From JAIVHA01 sp965367295 (lineage in GTDB: Bacteria > Pseudomonadota > Gammaproteobacteria > DSM-19610): DNA of 23,771 nucleotides. Shown one piece after another: positions 15,003-23,091 of the stretch. The translations under genes and the position numbers were made by a program. The notes under the pieces are model-generated. The model was not told where the DNA came from. It saw only the letters and a program-made list of their open reading frames with translations, and did not search any database. Numbering within the stretch: position 1 is the stretch's first letter; each line of letters starts with the position of its first letter. The stretch is from NCBI GenBank assembly GCA_965367295.1, contig CBDUHN010000045.1, positions 1 to 23,771 on the forward strand, in the 5' to 3' direction.

Positions 15003-16382
15003 ATGACCCGGGTGGTTAGCATGAGCAAAAACCGAGTAAAACCTTCCTGCGAACAGATGATCGATATGTTGCCTGACCCGTTCGTGGTCATCGATCGTAA
15101 CTATCAGATCATTGCCGCCAACCGCAGCTACAAACGCCGCTACGGTTTCGAGGCAGGTGATCTGGTGGGGCGTCATTGCTACGAGATCTCCCATCATTCC
15201 GCTGTCCCCTGCAGTCAGCATGGTGAGCATTGTCCGCTTGAAACGGTATTTGAAACCCGGCAGCCCACCCAGGTAATGCACATCCACTACGATAACGAGG
15301 GACGCGAGGAATGGGTGCAACTATCCGCCAACCCCATTCTGGATGATGACGGCACTCCGATGTACATGGGGGAGTATATCCAGGCCTTGCGCCCCGCCAA
15401 GGATGACAGCCGTTTGCTCATTGGTCGTTCGCCAGCGCTCATGCGCATGGTGAGCCTGTTACAGCGAGTGGCGCCTACCCAGACCACGGTACTGCTGCAG
15501 GGCGAAAGCGGCGCAGGCAAGGAGCAGGTGGCAAAATACCTGCACCGTTATTCAGACCGCCTCAATGGTCCCTATGTGGTGGTGGACTGCGGGGTGCTGG
15601 GTGAAGCCCTGATCGAAAGTGAGTTGTTCGGACATGAAAAGGGCTCTTTTACCGGCGCTACTCGACAGAAAAAGGGCCTGTTCGAAGTCGCGAATGGCGG
15701 TACACTTTTCATTGATGAAATCGGTGAGTTACCGCTTTCCCTGCAGACCAAACTGCTGCGGGCGCTCGAAACCAGCACCATTCGCCATATCGGCGGCACG
15801 GAATACATCCAGACCGATGTGCGTGTCATCGCCGCAACCAACCGCAATCTTCAGGAAATGGTCAAGGATGGCAGCTTCCGACAGGATCTCTATTACCGGC
15901 TATCCGCCTTCCCGATTCATATTCCGCCGCTACGGGAACGCAAGGACGATATAGCGGCACTGGCGGAACACTTCCTGGCGCAACTGCCCGATGGCGATCG
16001 ACATATTCCCCTGACGCCGGAAGTCATTGAGTCGTTATTGCCCTATGACTATCCGGGCAATGTGCGGGAGCTTAAAAATATCATCGAGCGCGCGGCGATA
16101 CTGGCCGCGGACAGTGTGATTGCTGCCGAACATATCGTATTCGAGGCGGAGCAGGCCAATGAAGCTGCAGTGCTCCCCCCCAAGGAAGAAACTGCGCTTG
16201 CGGACCTGAGTCGCCAGCATAGCCATCTGCTCAATAGACGTGGTGGACGTTTGCAGGACGAGGAAATCCTGGCTGCCCTGGAGCAGGCCCGCGGCCATCG
16301 TATGCAAGCGGCCAAAATGCTTGGGATCAGCGAACGGACGCTGTATCGCCACATTCAACGTCTGCGTGGCGTGGGAGCCTGA
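15003..16382 (+). CDS. fisR: FisR-like sigma-54-dependent activator (PAS, AAA+, Fis-type HTH)
   Basis: A 459-aa bacterial enhancer-binding protein. A PAS-type sensor (about 18-130) replaces the receiver domain, so it is not part of a two-component pair. The sensor holds Cys59, Cys70 and Cys77 (HCYEISHHSAVPC, then SQHGEHCP). The spacing C-x10-C-x6-C is the same as I recall for the three sensing cysteines of FisR, which responds to sulfane sulfur and activates sqr. The AAA+ domain (138-375) is intact: Walker A GESGAGKE, the sigma-54 contact loop GSFTGA (a tolerated variant of GAFTGA), Walker B GGTLFIDE, and GNVRELKN. The C-terminal Fis-type helix-turn-helix is ILAALEQARGHRMQAAKMLG then ISERTLYRHIQRL. 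An ATG at 15021 is an alternative start; neither has a clear ribosome site. It lies 78 bases after sqr and ends 12 bases before convergent ald. Confidence 0.9.
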   Translation: MTRVVSMSKNRVKPSCEQMIDMLPDPFVVIDRNYQIIAANRSYKRRYGFEAGDLVGRHCYEISHHSAVPCSQHGEHCPLETVFETRQPTQVMHIHYDNEGREEWVQLSANPILDDDGTPMYMGEYIQALRPAKDDSRLLIGRSPALMRMVSLLQRVAPTQTTVLLQGESGAGKEQVAKYLHRYSDRLNGPYVVVDCGVLGEALIESELFGHEKGSFTGATRQKKGLFEVANGGTLFIDEIGELPLSLQTKLLRALETSTIRHIGGTEYIQTDVRVIAATNRNLQEMVKDGSFRQDLYYRLSAFPIHIPPLRERKDDIAALAEHFLAQLPDGDRHIPLTPEVIESLLPYDYPGNVRELKNIIERAAILAADSVIAAEHIVFEAEQANEAAVLPPKEETALADLSRQHSHLLNRRGGRLQDEEILAALEQARGHRMQAAKMLGISERTLYRHIQRLRGVGA

Positions 16383-16394
16383 ACCAGGTCCGCA

Positions 16395-17516
16395 TCAAGC
16401 GTTCTTCAAGGCCTCGATCACGGGTATGTACTCATACCCCAGTGCCGCTGCGACTGCCGGATGGGTCACCAGGCCACGATGAATATTCATCCCTGATCGC
16501 AGGGCGGGATTAGCTACCATTGCTTGCGAAACCCCCTTGTTGGCCAGTTCAAGCGCAAAGGGCAGGGTGGCATTGGTCAGGGCAAAGGTGGAAGTGCGCG
16601 CCACCGCCCCCGGCATATTGGCGACACAGTAATGCACCACATCATCCACTACATAGGTGGGTTCCTGGTGCGTGGTGGGGCGACTGGTTTCAAAACACCC
16701 GCCCTGGTCAATGGCTACGTCGACCACTACCGCACCCCGTTTCATCTTTCCCACCAAATCACGATCCACCAGCTTTGGTGCGGTAGCGCCCGGTAGTAGC
16801 ACGGCGCCGATTACCAGATCGGCCTGCGTAATGCTACGCTCAAGGCTTTCCCTACTGGAATAGATGGTCCTGAGACGGCTATCAAAGCGATCATCCAGTT
16901 CCTGAAGGCGGGCAATGGATCGATCAAGAATGGTGACCTCCGCCCCGAACCCCAGGGCGATACGTGCCGCATTGCTACCCACCACGCCGCCACCGAGAAC
17001 CACCACCCGTCCTGGCGCCACGCCGGGTACACCGGCCAACAATACACCACTGCCTCCCTGGGCCATTTCCAGGGAATGGGCGCCCGCCTGAATCGACATG
17101 CGTCCCGCCACTTCGCTCATGGGCGCCAAAAGGGGGAGGCGCCCCAACTCATCGGTAACGGTCTCATAGGCAATGGCAGTACAGCCCGATTCCAGCAGCA
17201 GCCGTGCCTGTTCAGGGTCGGGTGCGAGGTGTAGATAAGTAAACAGTATCTGTCCTTCCTGCAACTTGCGACATTCGTCGGGTTGCGGTTCCTTAACTTT
17301 GATAATGAGTTCTGCCGATGAAAAGATGCTCCCGGCATGCCCGACAATAGTGGCGCCGGCGGCCTGGTAATCACTATCGTCCAGGCCGATGGCATGGCCA
17401 GCGGATGATTCGATCATCACCTCATGCCCATTCTGGACCAGTTCTCGTACACCTGCTGGAGTCAGCCCCACCCGGTATTCATGGACCTTGATTTCCTTTG
17501 GTACGCCTATACGCAT
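16395..17516 (-). CDS. ald: Alanine dehydrogenase
   Basis: A 373-aa cytoplasmic enzyme that interconverts L-alanine and pyruvate plus ammonia with NAD(H). Its length and motifs fit the family: MRIGVPKEIKVHEYRVGLTP at the start with Arg15, catalytic Lys75 (IIKVKEPQ) and His96 (TYLHLAPD), the NAD-binding loop GGGVVGSNAA (174-183), and Asp269 in VVVDVAIDQGG. The C-terminal HYCVANMPGAVARTSTFAL is also typical. The ATG at 17516 gives the canonical N-terminus; the open frame runs 34 codons further upstream without support. AGGAA lies nine bases before the start. It is convergent with the activator gene. It may assist nitrogen assimilation or alanine catabolism; nothing ties it to sulfide. Confidence 0.95.
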   Translation of the reverse strand: MRIGVPKEIKVHEYRVGLTPAGVRELVQNGHEVMIESSAGHAIGLDDSDYQAAGATIVGHAGSIFSSAELIIKVKEPQPDECRKLQEGQILFTYLHLAPDPEQARLLLESGCTAIAYETVTDELGRLPLLAPMSEVAGRMSIQAGAHSLEMAQGGSGVLLAGVPGVAPGRVVVLGGGVVGSNAARIALGFGAEVTILDRSIARLQELDDRFDSRLRTIYSSRESLERSITQADLVIGAVLLPGATAPKLVDRDLVGKMKRGAVVVDVAIDQGGCFETSRPTTHQEPTYVVDDVVHYCVANMPGAVARTSTFALTNATLPFALELANKGVSQAMVANPALRSGMNIHRGLVTHPAVAAALGYEYIPVIEALKNA

Positions 17517-17583
17517 GGGATTCAATTCCTTTTTCTGAAAATGACCGTCATGCAGCCAAGTATAATGTCTTCGCATATTCAAG

Positions 17584-17599
17584 GCATATGGTGCATATG
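17584..17599. promoter_or_regulatory. GCATATG direct repeats upstream of ald
   Basis: GCATATG occurs at 17584-17590 and 17593-17599, nine bases apart, with a related GCATATT at 17572-17578. Each contains the palindrome CATATG. The cluster is about 70 bases from the ald ATG, where a regulator site would be expected. No regulator gene is adjacent. Confidence 0.35.
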
Positions 17600-17756
17600 A
17601 ATCATTACCGGAAACCATGGTTGCAGCCTGGTGGACCGGTCCAGTGAAATCACTGGTATGCGATGATATGGCAGACAGCCATAGCGATCAGGCTATTCGG
17701 ATCAAAACTTTTGTATGCTATCGTGGATGCTTGCCGTTCATGGGGTGCCGAACAAG

Positions 17757-18173
17757 ATGGATCGGGGAACAAGGATCTACGCCTACCTCCTGCTGGCACT
17801 GGCCCTGGTGCTGGCGTTCGCAATCTTTTACCAGCCGGAACAGGTGCGGACACTGAACCGAAAGCTGGCAGACGACCCGGAACTAAGCCGCTACCCATAT
17901 CCTTTCCGGGTGCTGCGTGTGCGTGGCACTACTGCTGAAATGAGCTCGCCACGCTCTGCCAGCATGCCGGTAGAACGCGTAATCGGGGCCATCTATCCCG
18001 GGCTTGAAAACATGCCCGTTACCGACCCCGCATACCAGCATGCCCAGCAGGATCTGGCAGAGCATCAGGGTAGGGCGAAGCGACTGGTGTTATCCGAGCC
18101 CGGTATCAACGCCGTACAATGGCAACTGGATGAAAGCTGGCTGGCGCGGCAGGGGGTTCAGCTTCCGTATTGA
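17757..18173 (+). CDS. Membrane-anchored hypothetical protein (138 aa)
   Basis: I do not recognise this protein. I place the start at the ATG at 17757, directly before a single N-terminal hydrophobic helix (IYAYLLLALALVLAFAIFY, about residues 6-24) preceded by Asp-Arg-Gly-Thr-Arg. That suggests a membrane anchor with the rest in the periplasm. The soluble part is hydrophilic, with RYPYPFRVLRVRGTTAEM, then ERVIGAIYPGLENMPVTDPA and a C-terminal WQLDESWLARQGVQLPY. No Cys. Another ATG in frame at 17715 would add 14 residues. It stands alone between ald and the transglutaminase-like gene, so context gives no function. Confidence 0.65.
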   Translation: MDRGTRIYAYLLLALALVLAFAIFYQPEQVRTLNRKLADDPELSRYPYPFRVLRVRGTTAEMSSPRSASMPVERVIGAIYPGLENMPVTDPAYQHAQQDLAEHQGRAKRLVLSEPGINAVQWQLDESWLARQGVQLPY

Positions 18174-18311
18174 GGCGGGCCAGTATGTTCTATTCATCAC
18201 CTGTCTATCTGAGCCGGATCCGACCGAGTTACCCGAATGAGGGACAAGCAAAGGAAATCCGCCACAGATCAACAGGAATAAGGTTACAGGGAAGGGATGC
18301 TTAGCCTTGTA

Positions 18312-19109
18312 TCAGGCTGGAGGATCATTCAGTAATTCCACCCGAACATCCATATTGCTGTATATGGCCGGTGGCCCAAATTGATGATATATAGCGACAT
18401 CGGCGGCATCGCGTCCGTTGGCCACTGCGACCCGTCCACCACGCAGATTGACCTCGGTGGGGTCAAAGGTATACCAGCGACCACCCACATAGGCCTCGAA
18501 CCAGGCATGCAGGTCCATCGGTTCAAGTCCATAAAGGAATCCCACCACGAGACGGGCAGGAATGCTGATGCTGCGGCAAAGGGCGATTCCCAGATGGGCC
18601 AGGTCGCGGCATACACCAAACCCCTGCCCATTTACCTCAACAGCGGACAGGGGGTATGCGCTTGATCCCGGGGTATATTGAATTGAGCTCCGGATCCAGT
18701 CGCTGATTTTATCAACCTGATCATAGCCAAGCGGCAACCCATCCACTATTTCTCTGGCCATGTTGCCGAACCTGTCAGATTCACAATAACGGCTTGGGAG
18801 TATATAGGTCAGCACCTCATTTGGCAGGTTCTGGATTTCTACAAAGAAAGCACCAGGGGCTTTATCCACAAGGTCTGTAGCCATGACATCGGCCGAGGTC
18901 CGAACAAAGAATTCACCTGCAGGGGCGAACAAACGCTGACAAAGATTGCCGAAAATATCCGTATATTCCTGCACCGGAACACTTGGTGATAGGGTATAGC
19001 TTTCACGTGAAATCCATTGCTGAATACCACTGCGCGGGCGCAGCATGAGGATGATCGGGGTGGAATCCTCCAACTGGAATTCAAGATTACAGGTCGTCCG
19101 TATCCACAT
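18312..19109 (-). CDS. Transglutaminase-like cysteine protease family protein
   Basis: A 265-aa cytoplasmic protein (no signal peptide). The N-terminal beta domain (1-115) is the kind that precedes bacterial transglutaminase-like cores. The core has the full catalytic triad of the papain-like fold: Cys167 in GQGFGVCRDLAHLGIALCRS, His201 in MDLHAWFEAYV, and Asp216 in WYTFDPTE. Proteins of this type are usually peptidases or amidases rather than cross-linking enzymes; the substrate is unknown. I choose the ATG at 19109 because GAGGAA lies eight bases upstream; the frame extends 16 codons further. The gene is divergent from cls. Confidence 0.88.
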   Translation of the reverse strand: MWIRTTCNLEFQLEDSTPIILMLRPRSGIQQWISRESYTLSPSVPVQEYTDIFGNLCQRLFAPAGEFFVRTSADVMATDLVDKAPGAFFVEIQNLPNEVLTYILPSRYCESDRFGNMAREIVDGLPLGYDQVDKISDWIRSSIQYTPGSSAYPLSAVEVNGQGFGVCRDLAHLGIALCRSISIPARLVVGFLYGLEPMDLHAWFEAYVGGRWYTFDPTEVNLRGGRVAVANGRDAADVAIYHQFGPPAIYSNMDVRVELLNDPPA

Positions 19110-19290
19110 GATATCCGTTCCTCTTCGTACTCGCTCCGACCAGACTAGCATGACCACTGAAACAAAAGCTGATTTTTATAGTATAGGTATGGCCATGGCT
19201 GTCGGTGCCAGCCATGTTATTCATGGTATATAACACATAGTTAATATATGGCATTCTGGAAACTGTTTACTTGATAACAAAGCGTGCGAT

Positions 19291-20772
19291 ATGGCTGCAG
19301 ATTCCTATCCGCTAATTACCGAAATCGGCTTCAGGATCCGTTTATTACCCTGGCACTGGATAGTACCAGGGCTGCATATCGTCATGGCCACCTCTGCGTC
19401 AATACATGCCATGCTGTTCAAACGGGATCCACGTGCTGCATTGGGGTGGGTCTCCGTCTGTCTGTTTTTCCCGCTGGCCGGACCATTACTGTATTACCTT
19501 TTCGGCATCAACCGAATTCATACCCATGCACGAAAACTGGCACAGCTGAGTTTATTCCGGCTGAGAGTCGGTTACGAGCGAGGTTCCCTGGAAGGCAGCT
19601 CCACCAAAACTGAACCGGAACTCGATGCGCAGTACCACAGATTCATACGCGTATCCGATCACATAACATCCCGTCCGCTGACAGCAGGGAATACGCTCCA
19701 AATGCTGTTGAATGGTGAGCAGGCCTATCCCGCCATGCTTGCGGCAATTGATGCCGCCGTCAATCGCGTGCTACTCGTCACTTACCTGTTTGAATCGGAT
19801 TCGATTGGTAACGCCTTCGTTACAGCACTGGTTGCTGCACACCAACGGGGTGTGGAGGTGCGGGTAATCATCGACGGGGTAGGAGAACTCTATTCATGGC
19901 CACGCATGAGCCGGACATTGCGTCGTGCCGGGATTCGTGTCGCCCGATTCCTGCCGCCCAGGATTCTCCCCCCTGCATTTTCCATAAACCTGCGCAATCA
20001 TAGGAAAATCCTGGTAATAGATGGTAATCACGCATTTACAGGAGGTATGAATATCGGCGCCAGACACCTGGTGGAGACCAGTTCAGATCAAAGGACAGTG
20101 GATGTTCACTTTCATGTGCGGGGTCCAGTGGTGACTCAACTGGAAGCCATTTTCACTGAAGACTGGCGATTTGTAACGGGAGAGACCCTGGCATTCGTGA
20201 ACATGCCGCATGCACATAACGGTGAAGACTACTGCCGTTGCATCAGCGATGGTCCGAACGATGACCTGGACAGGATTTCACTGGTCATGATGGGCATGAT
20301 ATCAGCTGCCCAGCATGAGATTGTGATCGTCACCCCCTATTTTCTGCCTTCCCGTGAAATGATCGCCAGCCTTCAGTCTGCGGCACTGCGTGGCGTGGAT
20401 GTATCCATCATCCTGCCGAAACGAAGTAACATACGGGTGATTGACTGGGCCACACGCAATCTGCTGTGGGAATTACTTCAGCATGGAGTGAAAATCTATT
20501 ATCAGCCACCGCCATTTGCCCACACAAAACTGTTTCTTGTCGATGGTGTTTATGCCCAGATCGGGTCAGCGAATATCGACCCGCGTAGTCTGCGTCTTAA
20601 TTTCGAACTGAATCTGGAAATAATCGGTACGGATGCCGTCACAAAAATGGTGGAATATGCAAAAGAGATTCACCGCACTTCGACTGCACTGAGCTTGCGG
20701 GAAGTGGATGAGCGTCCATTCCTGATTCGGATCAGGGATGCCGTATTCTGGCTTTTCATGCCGTATCTCTAG
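19291..20772 (+). CDS. cls: Cardiolipin synthase (phospholipase D superfamily)
   Basis: A 493-aa inner-membrane enzyme that joins two phosphatidylglycerols into cardiolipin and glycerol. Two N-terminal membrane segments (about 20-42 and 50-72, with KRDPRAALGWVSVCLFFPLAG between and in the second) are followed by two phospholipase D domains. Each has an HKD motif: His237-Lys239-Asp244 (NHRKILVIDG, then FTGGMNIG) and His411-Lys413-Asp418 (HTKLFLVDG, then IGSANIDPRS). The C-terminus ends in a short hydrophobic stretch (VFWLFMPYL). Length is normal for ClsA-type enzymes. The ribosome binding site is weak. It lies 50 bases before corA, so co-transcription is likely. Confidence 0.93.
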   Translation: MAADSYPLITEIGFRIRLLPWHWIVPGLHIVMATSASIHAMLFKRDPRAALGWVSVCLFFPLAGPLLYYLFGINRIHTHARKLAQLSLFRLRVGYERGSLEGSSTKTEPELDAQYHRFIRVSDHITSRPLTAGNTLQMLLNGEQAYPAMLAAIDAAVNRVLLVTYLFESDSIGNAFVTALVAAHQRGVEVRVIIDGVGELYSWPRMSRTLRRAGIRVARFLPPRILPPAFSINLRNHRKILVIDGNHAFTGGMNIGARHLVETSSDQRTVDVHFHVRGPVVTQLEAIFTEDWRFVTGETLAFVNMPHAHNGEDYCRCISDGPNDDLDRISLVMMGMISAAQHEIVIVTPYFLPSREMIASLQSAALRGVDVSIILPKRSNIRVIDWATRNLLWELLQHGVKIYYQPPPFAHTKLFLVDGVYAQIGSANIDPRSLRLNFELNLEIIGTDAVTKMVEYAKEIHRTSTALSLREVDERPFLIRIRDAVFWLFMPYL

Positions 20773-20822
20773 GCGAGCAGCCACGTTTACGTGTCAACAA
20801 GCTGGCATAAAGGGAAGACCAC

Positions 20823-21896
20823 ATGGCATTTTTCACCAAGCGCTACCATCCACCGGGAACAGCACCGGGAACACTGATTGAAAAACCGGCGTTAGAAGCC
20901 GAGTCATTGCACATTCACCTGATTGATTACAACGTCGATGAGATCATTATTCGTGATGGCGTCGATCCAGATGAATGTCGCGCTTACCTGGAACGTGATT
21001 CGGTAACCTGGGTGCATGTACAGGGACAGCCAACCGAACTGGTGCTGCGGGAGCTTGGCGAATCCTTCCATTTACACTCGCTGGCACTGGAAGACGTGCT
21101 GAACACCGGTCAGCGGCCGAAAGTTGAACCTTTCGACGACCAGTTGTTTATTGTCATGAGTCTGCCTCTAATGGCAGATGGCATAGTCGATGTACAACAG
21201 ATCTGCGTTTTTCTGAATAAAAACTTCCTGGTGAGTTTTTACGGCGGGGATTTTTCTCTTTTTCAACCCATCATCAAACGGCTGCAGGACAAGGGTGGTC
21301 GGTTGCGCTCAAGGGGGCCGGATTTCCTGCTGCATAGTGTACTCGATATGGTGATTGACCAGGGATTTCCCGTTCTGGAAAGCTTTGGGATGCAGTTGGA
21401 AGATGTCGAGGAACAGATTCTCGACATTGCCGGGAGTACAACCCTGGAGAAGATACATATCCTCAAGCGTGAACTCATCCTGTTGCGGCGCATGCTATGG
21501 CCGCAACGGGAGGTGATCAATCAATTGCTGCGGGATGAGCACGAGTTGATTCGGGAAGATACCCGGCTCTATCTGCGCGACTGTTACGACCATACTATCC
21601 AGGTGATGGACTTGTTGGAAACCTACCGTGACATGACAGGCAGTATGCTGGATATCTACCTGTCCAGTGTCAGCAATCGAATGAACGAGGTAATGCGGGT
21701 ATTAACGGTGATCGCGACCATTTTCATCCCGCTTACATTCATCGTCGGTATATACGGGATGAACTTCGATCGTAATGCCGGCCCCTGGAACATGCCGGAA
21801 CTCGGCTGGCCCTATGGTTACCTGCTGGTGTGGGTGGGAATGATTGTGCTTGCGGCAGGGATGCTGGCGTTTTTCCGCCGTCGGGGCTGGTTCTGA
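20823..21896 (+). CDS. corA: Magnesium/cobalt transporter CorA
   Basis: A 357-aa pentameric inner-membrane channel for Mg2+ (also Co2+). The large cytoplasmic N-terminal domain is followed by the long stalk helix and two C-terminal membrane helices. The signature GMN is at 312-314 (VGIYGMNFDRNAGPW), directly after TM1 (VIATIFIPLTFIVGIYG), and the family loop continues NMPELGWPYGY before TM2 and a basic tail (FFRRRGWF). Length and layout match the Thermotoga-type CorA subgroup. AGGGAAG is about eight bases before the ATG. It follows cls closely and is the second Mg2+ transporter in the window after mgtE. No terminator with a T-run is evident behind it. Confidence 0.93.
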   Translation: MAFFTKRYHPPGTAPGTLIEKPALEAESLHIHLIDYNVDEIIIRDGVDPDECRAYLERDSVTWVHVQGQPTELVLRELGESFHLHSLALEDVLNTGQRPKVEPFDDQLFIVMSLPLMADGIVDVQQICVFLNKNFLVSFYGGDFSLFQPIIKRLQDKGGRLRSRGPDFLLHSVLDMVIDQGFPVLESFGMQLEDVEEQILDIAGSTTLEKIHILKRELILLRRMLWPQREVINQLLRDEHELIREDTRLYLRDCYDHTIQVMDLLETYRDMTGSMLDIYLSSVSNRMNEVMRVLTVIATIFIPLTFIVGIYGMNFDRNAGPWNMPELGWPYGYLLVWVGMIVLAAGMLAFFRRRGWF

Positions 21897-22311
21897 GCAC
21901 ATCTGTAGAAACAAACCAACCCTGGCGAGGAGGTCCCATATTAATCAAGTACTTAAAAACCCTAGTACATTACTGTACAGACTAAGAATGACAACCAACT
22001 GCTTTCTTGCAAGCTAAATCTGGCAATATTTATTACATCTATAAATCAATCAGTTACAGGGACATCCATTCCTTCTTAGCATCAGGACAGCGCCAAATGA
22101 AAAAGCGCTTATTTGCGCCTTAAATGGAGCAGGCGCTCCTCAATAAAAACAATAAGATACTGATGATACAATACTATATCGTACATATTTGTATCACTCG
22201 TTAACCAACTGATAAACAGCGTAATTTTACGTTTCCGGGCCATCCAAGCTGAACGTGACAAGATTCATGTTAAGCCCTGCGCATTGGAAACCCGAGCGAT
22301 ATACTCCGGTT
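21897..22311. other. AT-rich gene-free stretch at the boundary of the cassette region
   Basis: No gene was found. The GC content drops visibly compared with corA. It contains short palindromes: GGAGC-AGGC-GCTCC near 22122-22135, CGTAA-TT-TTACG at 22220-22231, and the larger dyad listed separately. A GTTAAGC at 22269-22275 fits an integron core site, but I could not find a convincing partner arm, so the start of the cassette array is not fixed. Confidence 0.5.
22164..22196. repeat. Inverted repeat TGATACAA-N17-TTGTATCA
   Basis: Perfect 8-bp arms at 22164-22171 and 22189-22196 around an AT-rich centre. No T-run for termination. It could be an operator or the trace of a mobile element end; it is not linked to any gene here. 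Confidence 0.5.
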
Positions 22312-22455
22312 ATGACCGATGAAGAGGATTAACTGCGTCGGATCGAGTCTTGGCGACTCGCCGATGACCACAGGAAGAAGTTGGCCGAGACGGGAGAAGC
22401 GGTACCCTGGGTTGAGGCCAAGCACTACATCAGAGGTGCGCGCAGCTGGATGTGA
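22312..22455 (+). pseudogene. Short antitoxin-like ORF interrupted by an in-frame stop
   Basis: From ATG at 22312 the frame reads MTDEED, then TAA at 22330-22332, then continues LRRIESWRLADDHRKKLAET, GEAVPWVEAKHYIRGARSWM and TGA. The second part is hydrophilic and helical, and its ending resembles the C-terminal segments of small RelB/RHH-type antitoxins (the pattern GEAVPWxEAK). One changed base in the TAA would give a 47-residue protein. The family assignment is a weak memory-based guess; the broken frame is seen directly. No toxin partner was recognised. Confidence 0.35.
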
Positions 22456-22501
22456 TCCGGCTCGGCCGACTTTTCCTTTTTCGGTATAGCAGTGCCTTAC
22501 A

Positions 22502-22938
22502 ATGAGAGGTACGTTTGTACTGGAAATCGTAATCAAAGCCATGCCGAAGCTCGCACCGGAAACATCTTTGAAGGCAATCGCTCGTTTCCGCAAATATCCA
22601 AATACTCAGGCTAAGAAGTTCGCTTTGCGAAGGTGGATGCAGGAAGTCGCGTCGACTGAAGAGAGCCCAAAGCATGTAGCCGATGAGCTTGAATGGCTTC
22701 TCCATGAATATGAACAACATATGCGCCTCCATCGTATGAAAGTTGAATACGGATTATTAGAAACCATAGTTACAACAGGGGCTATGTGCTTGAGAACGTG
22801 GTAAAACTCAAGCTCGGTGCCTTCGCTAGAATGCCCTTCGAAATTCATAGAAGATCAATCGCTCTGTTGGAAGCTGAACGGATCGCACCTGGTCGACAGG
22901 TTGCGTATGTTGCAGACGCACGGCGAAAGTTTACCTAG
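22502..22938 (+). pseudogene. Frameshifted hypothetical gene of an integron cassette
   Basis: The frame from ATG 22502 (an in-frame ATG at 22541 is equally possible) gives about 100 residues, rich in Lys/Arg/Glu with a helical middle (ADELEWLLHEYEQHMRLHR), and stops at 22804 just after a four-G run at 22778-22781. In the next frame the sequence continues without a stop as GYVLENVVKLKLGAFARM and on to DARRKFT and TAG at 22936. One extra G would join both parts into a protein of about 145 residues. I do not recognise it. It is followed 64 bases later by an attC-like site, so it is probably the gene of one cassette. The frameshift may be real or a sequencing error. Confidence 0.5.
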
Positions 22939-23001
22939 CCGATATACGATCACTGTGCTTTTCTAAACGTGTGCGGGAAAATGAATGCGGTCAAAAAATG
23001 A

Positions 23002-23088
23002 GCTAACAAGGAAAATGCACTCGGACGTAAAAATGCGCCGCTCATTCCTCGCTTTGCTTTCTTCCACCGGTGATTTGCGACGTTAGAA
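23002..23088 (+). repeat. attC recombination site (59-base element) 1
   Basis: CTAAC (23003-23007) and GTTAG (23082-23086) are the outer core arms. Inside them, AAATGCACTCGG (from 23013) pairs with CCGGTGATTT (23068-23077) leaving single extra G and T bases unpaired on one strand, the extrahelical bases that integron integrases use to choose the bottom strand. This structure is specific to attC sites. It separates the frameshifted gene from the next cassette ORF. Confidence 0.8.
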
Positions 23089-23091
23089 CGC

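Noticed and set aside
17669..17681. TGGCAG-ACA-GCCA near the gene at 17757 as another activator site
   Set aside because: It is a lone imperfect copy of a common hexamer with no sigma-54 promoter nearby, which also shows that TGGCAG alone is weak evidence.
21965..21978. GTACA-TTAC-TGTAC palindrome after corA as a terminator
   Set aside because: The stem is only five AT-rich base pairs and has no T-run after it.
22202..22275. Possible third attC ending in GTTAAGC
   Set aside because: The core GTTAAGC fits and a TTAAC lies at a suitable distance, but the inner arms pair poorly (only about five bases), so I do not call it a site.
22270..22593. 107-aa minus-strand open frame over the antitoxin-like remnant
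   Set aside because: No ribosome binding site and no recognisable motif; the plus strand gives a more protein-like reading even though it is interrupted.
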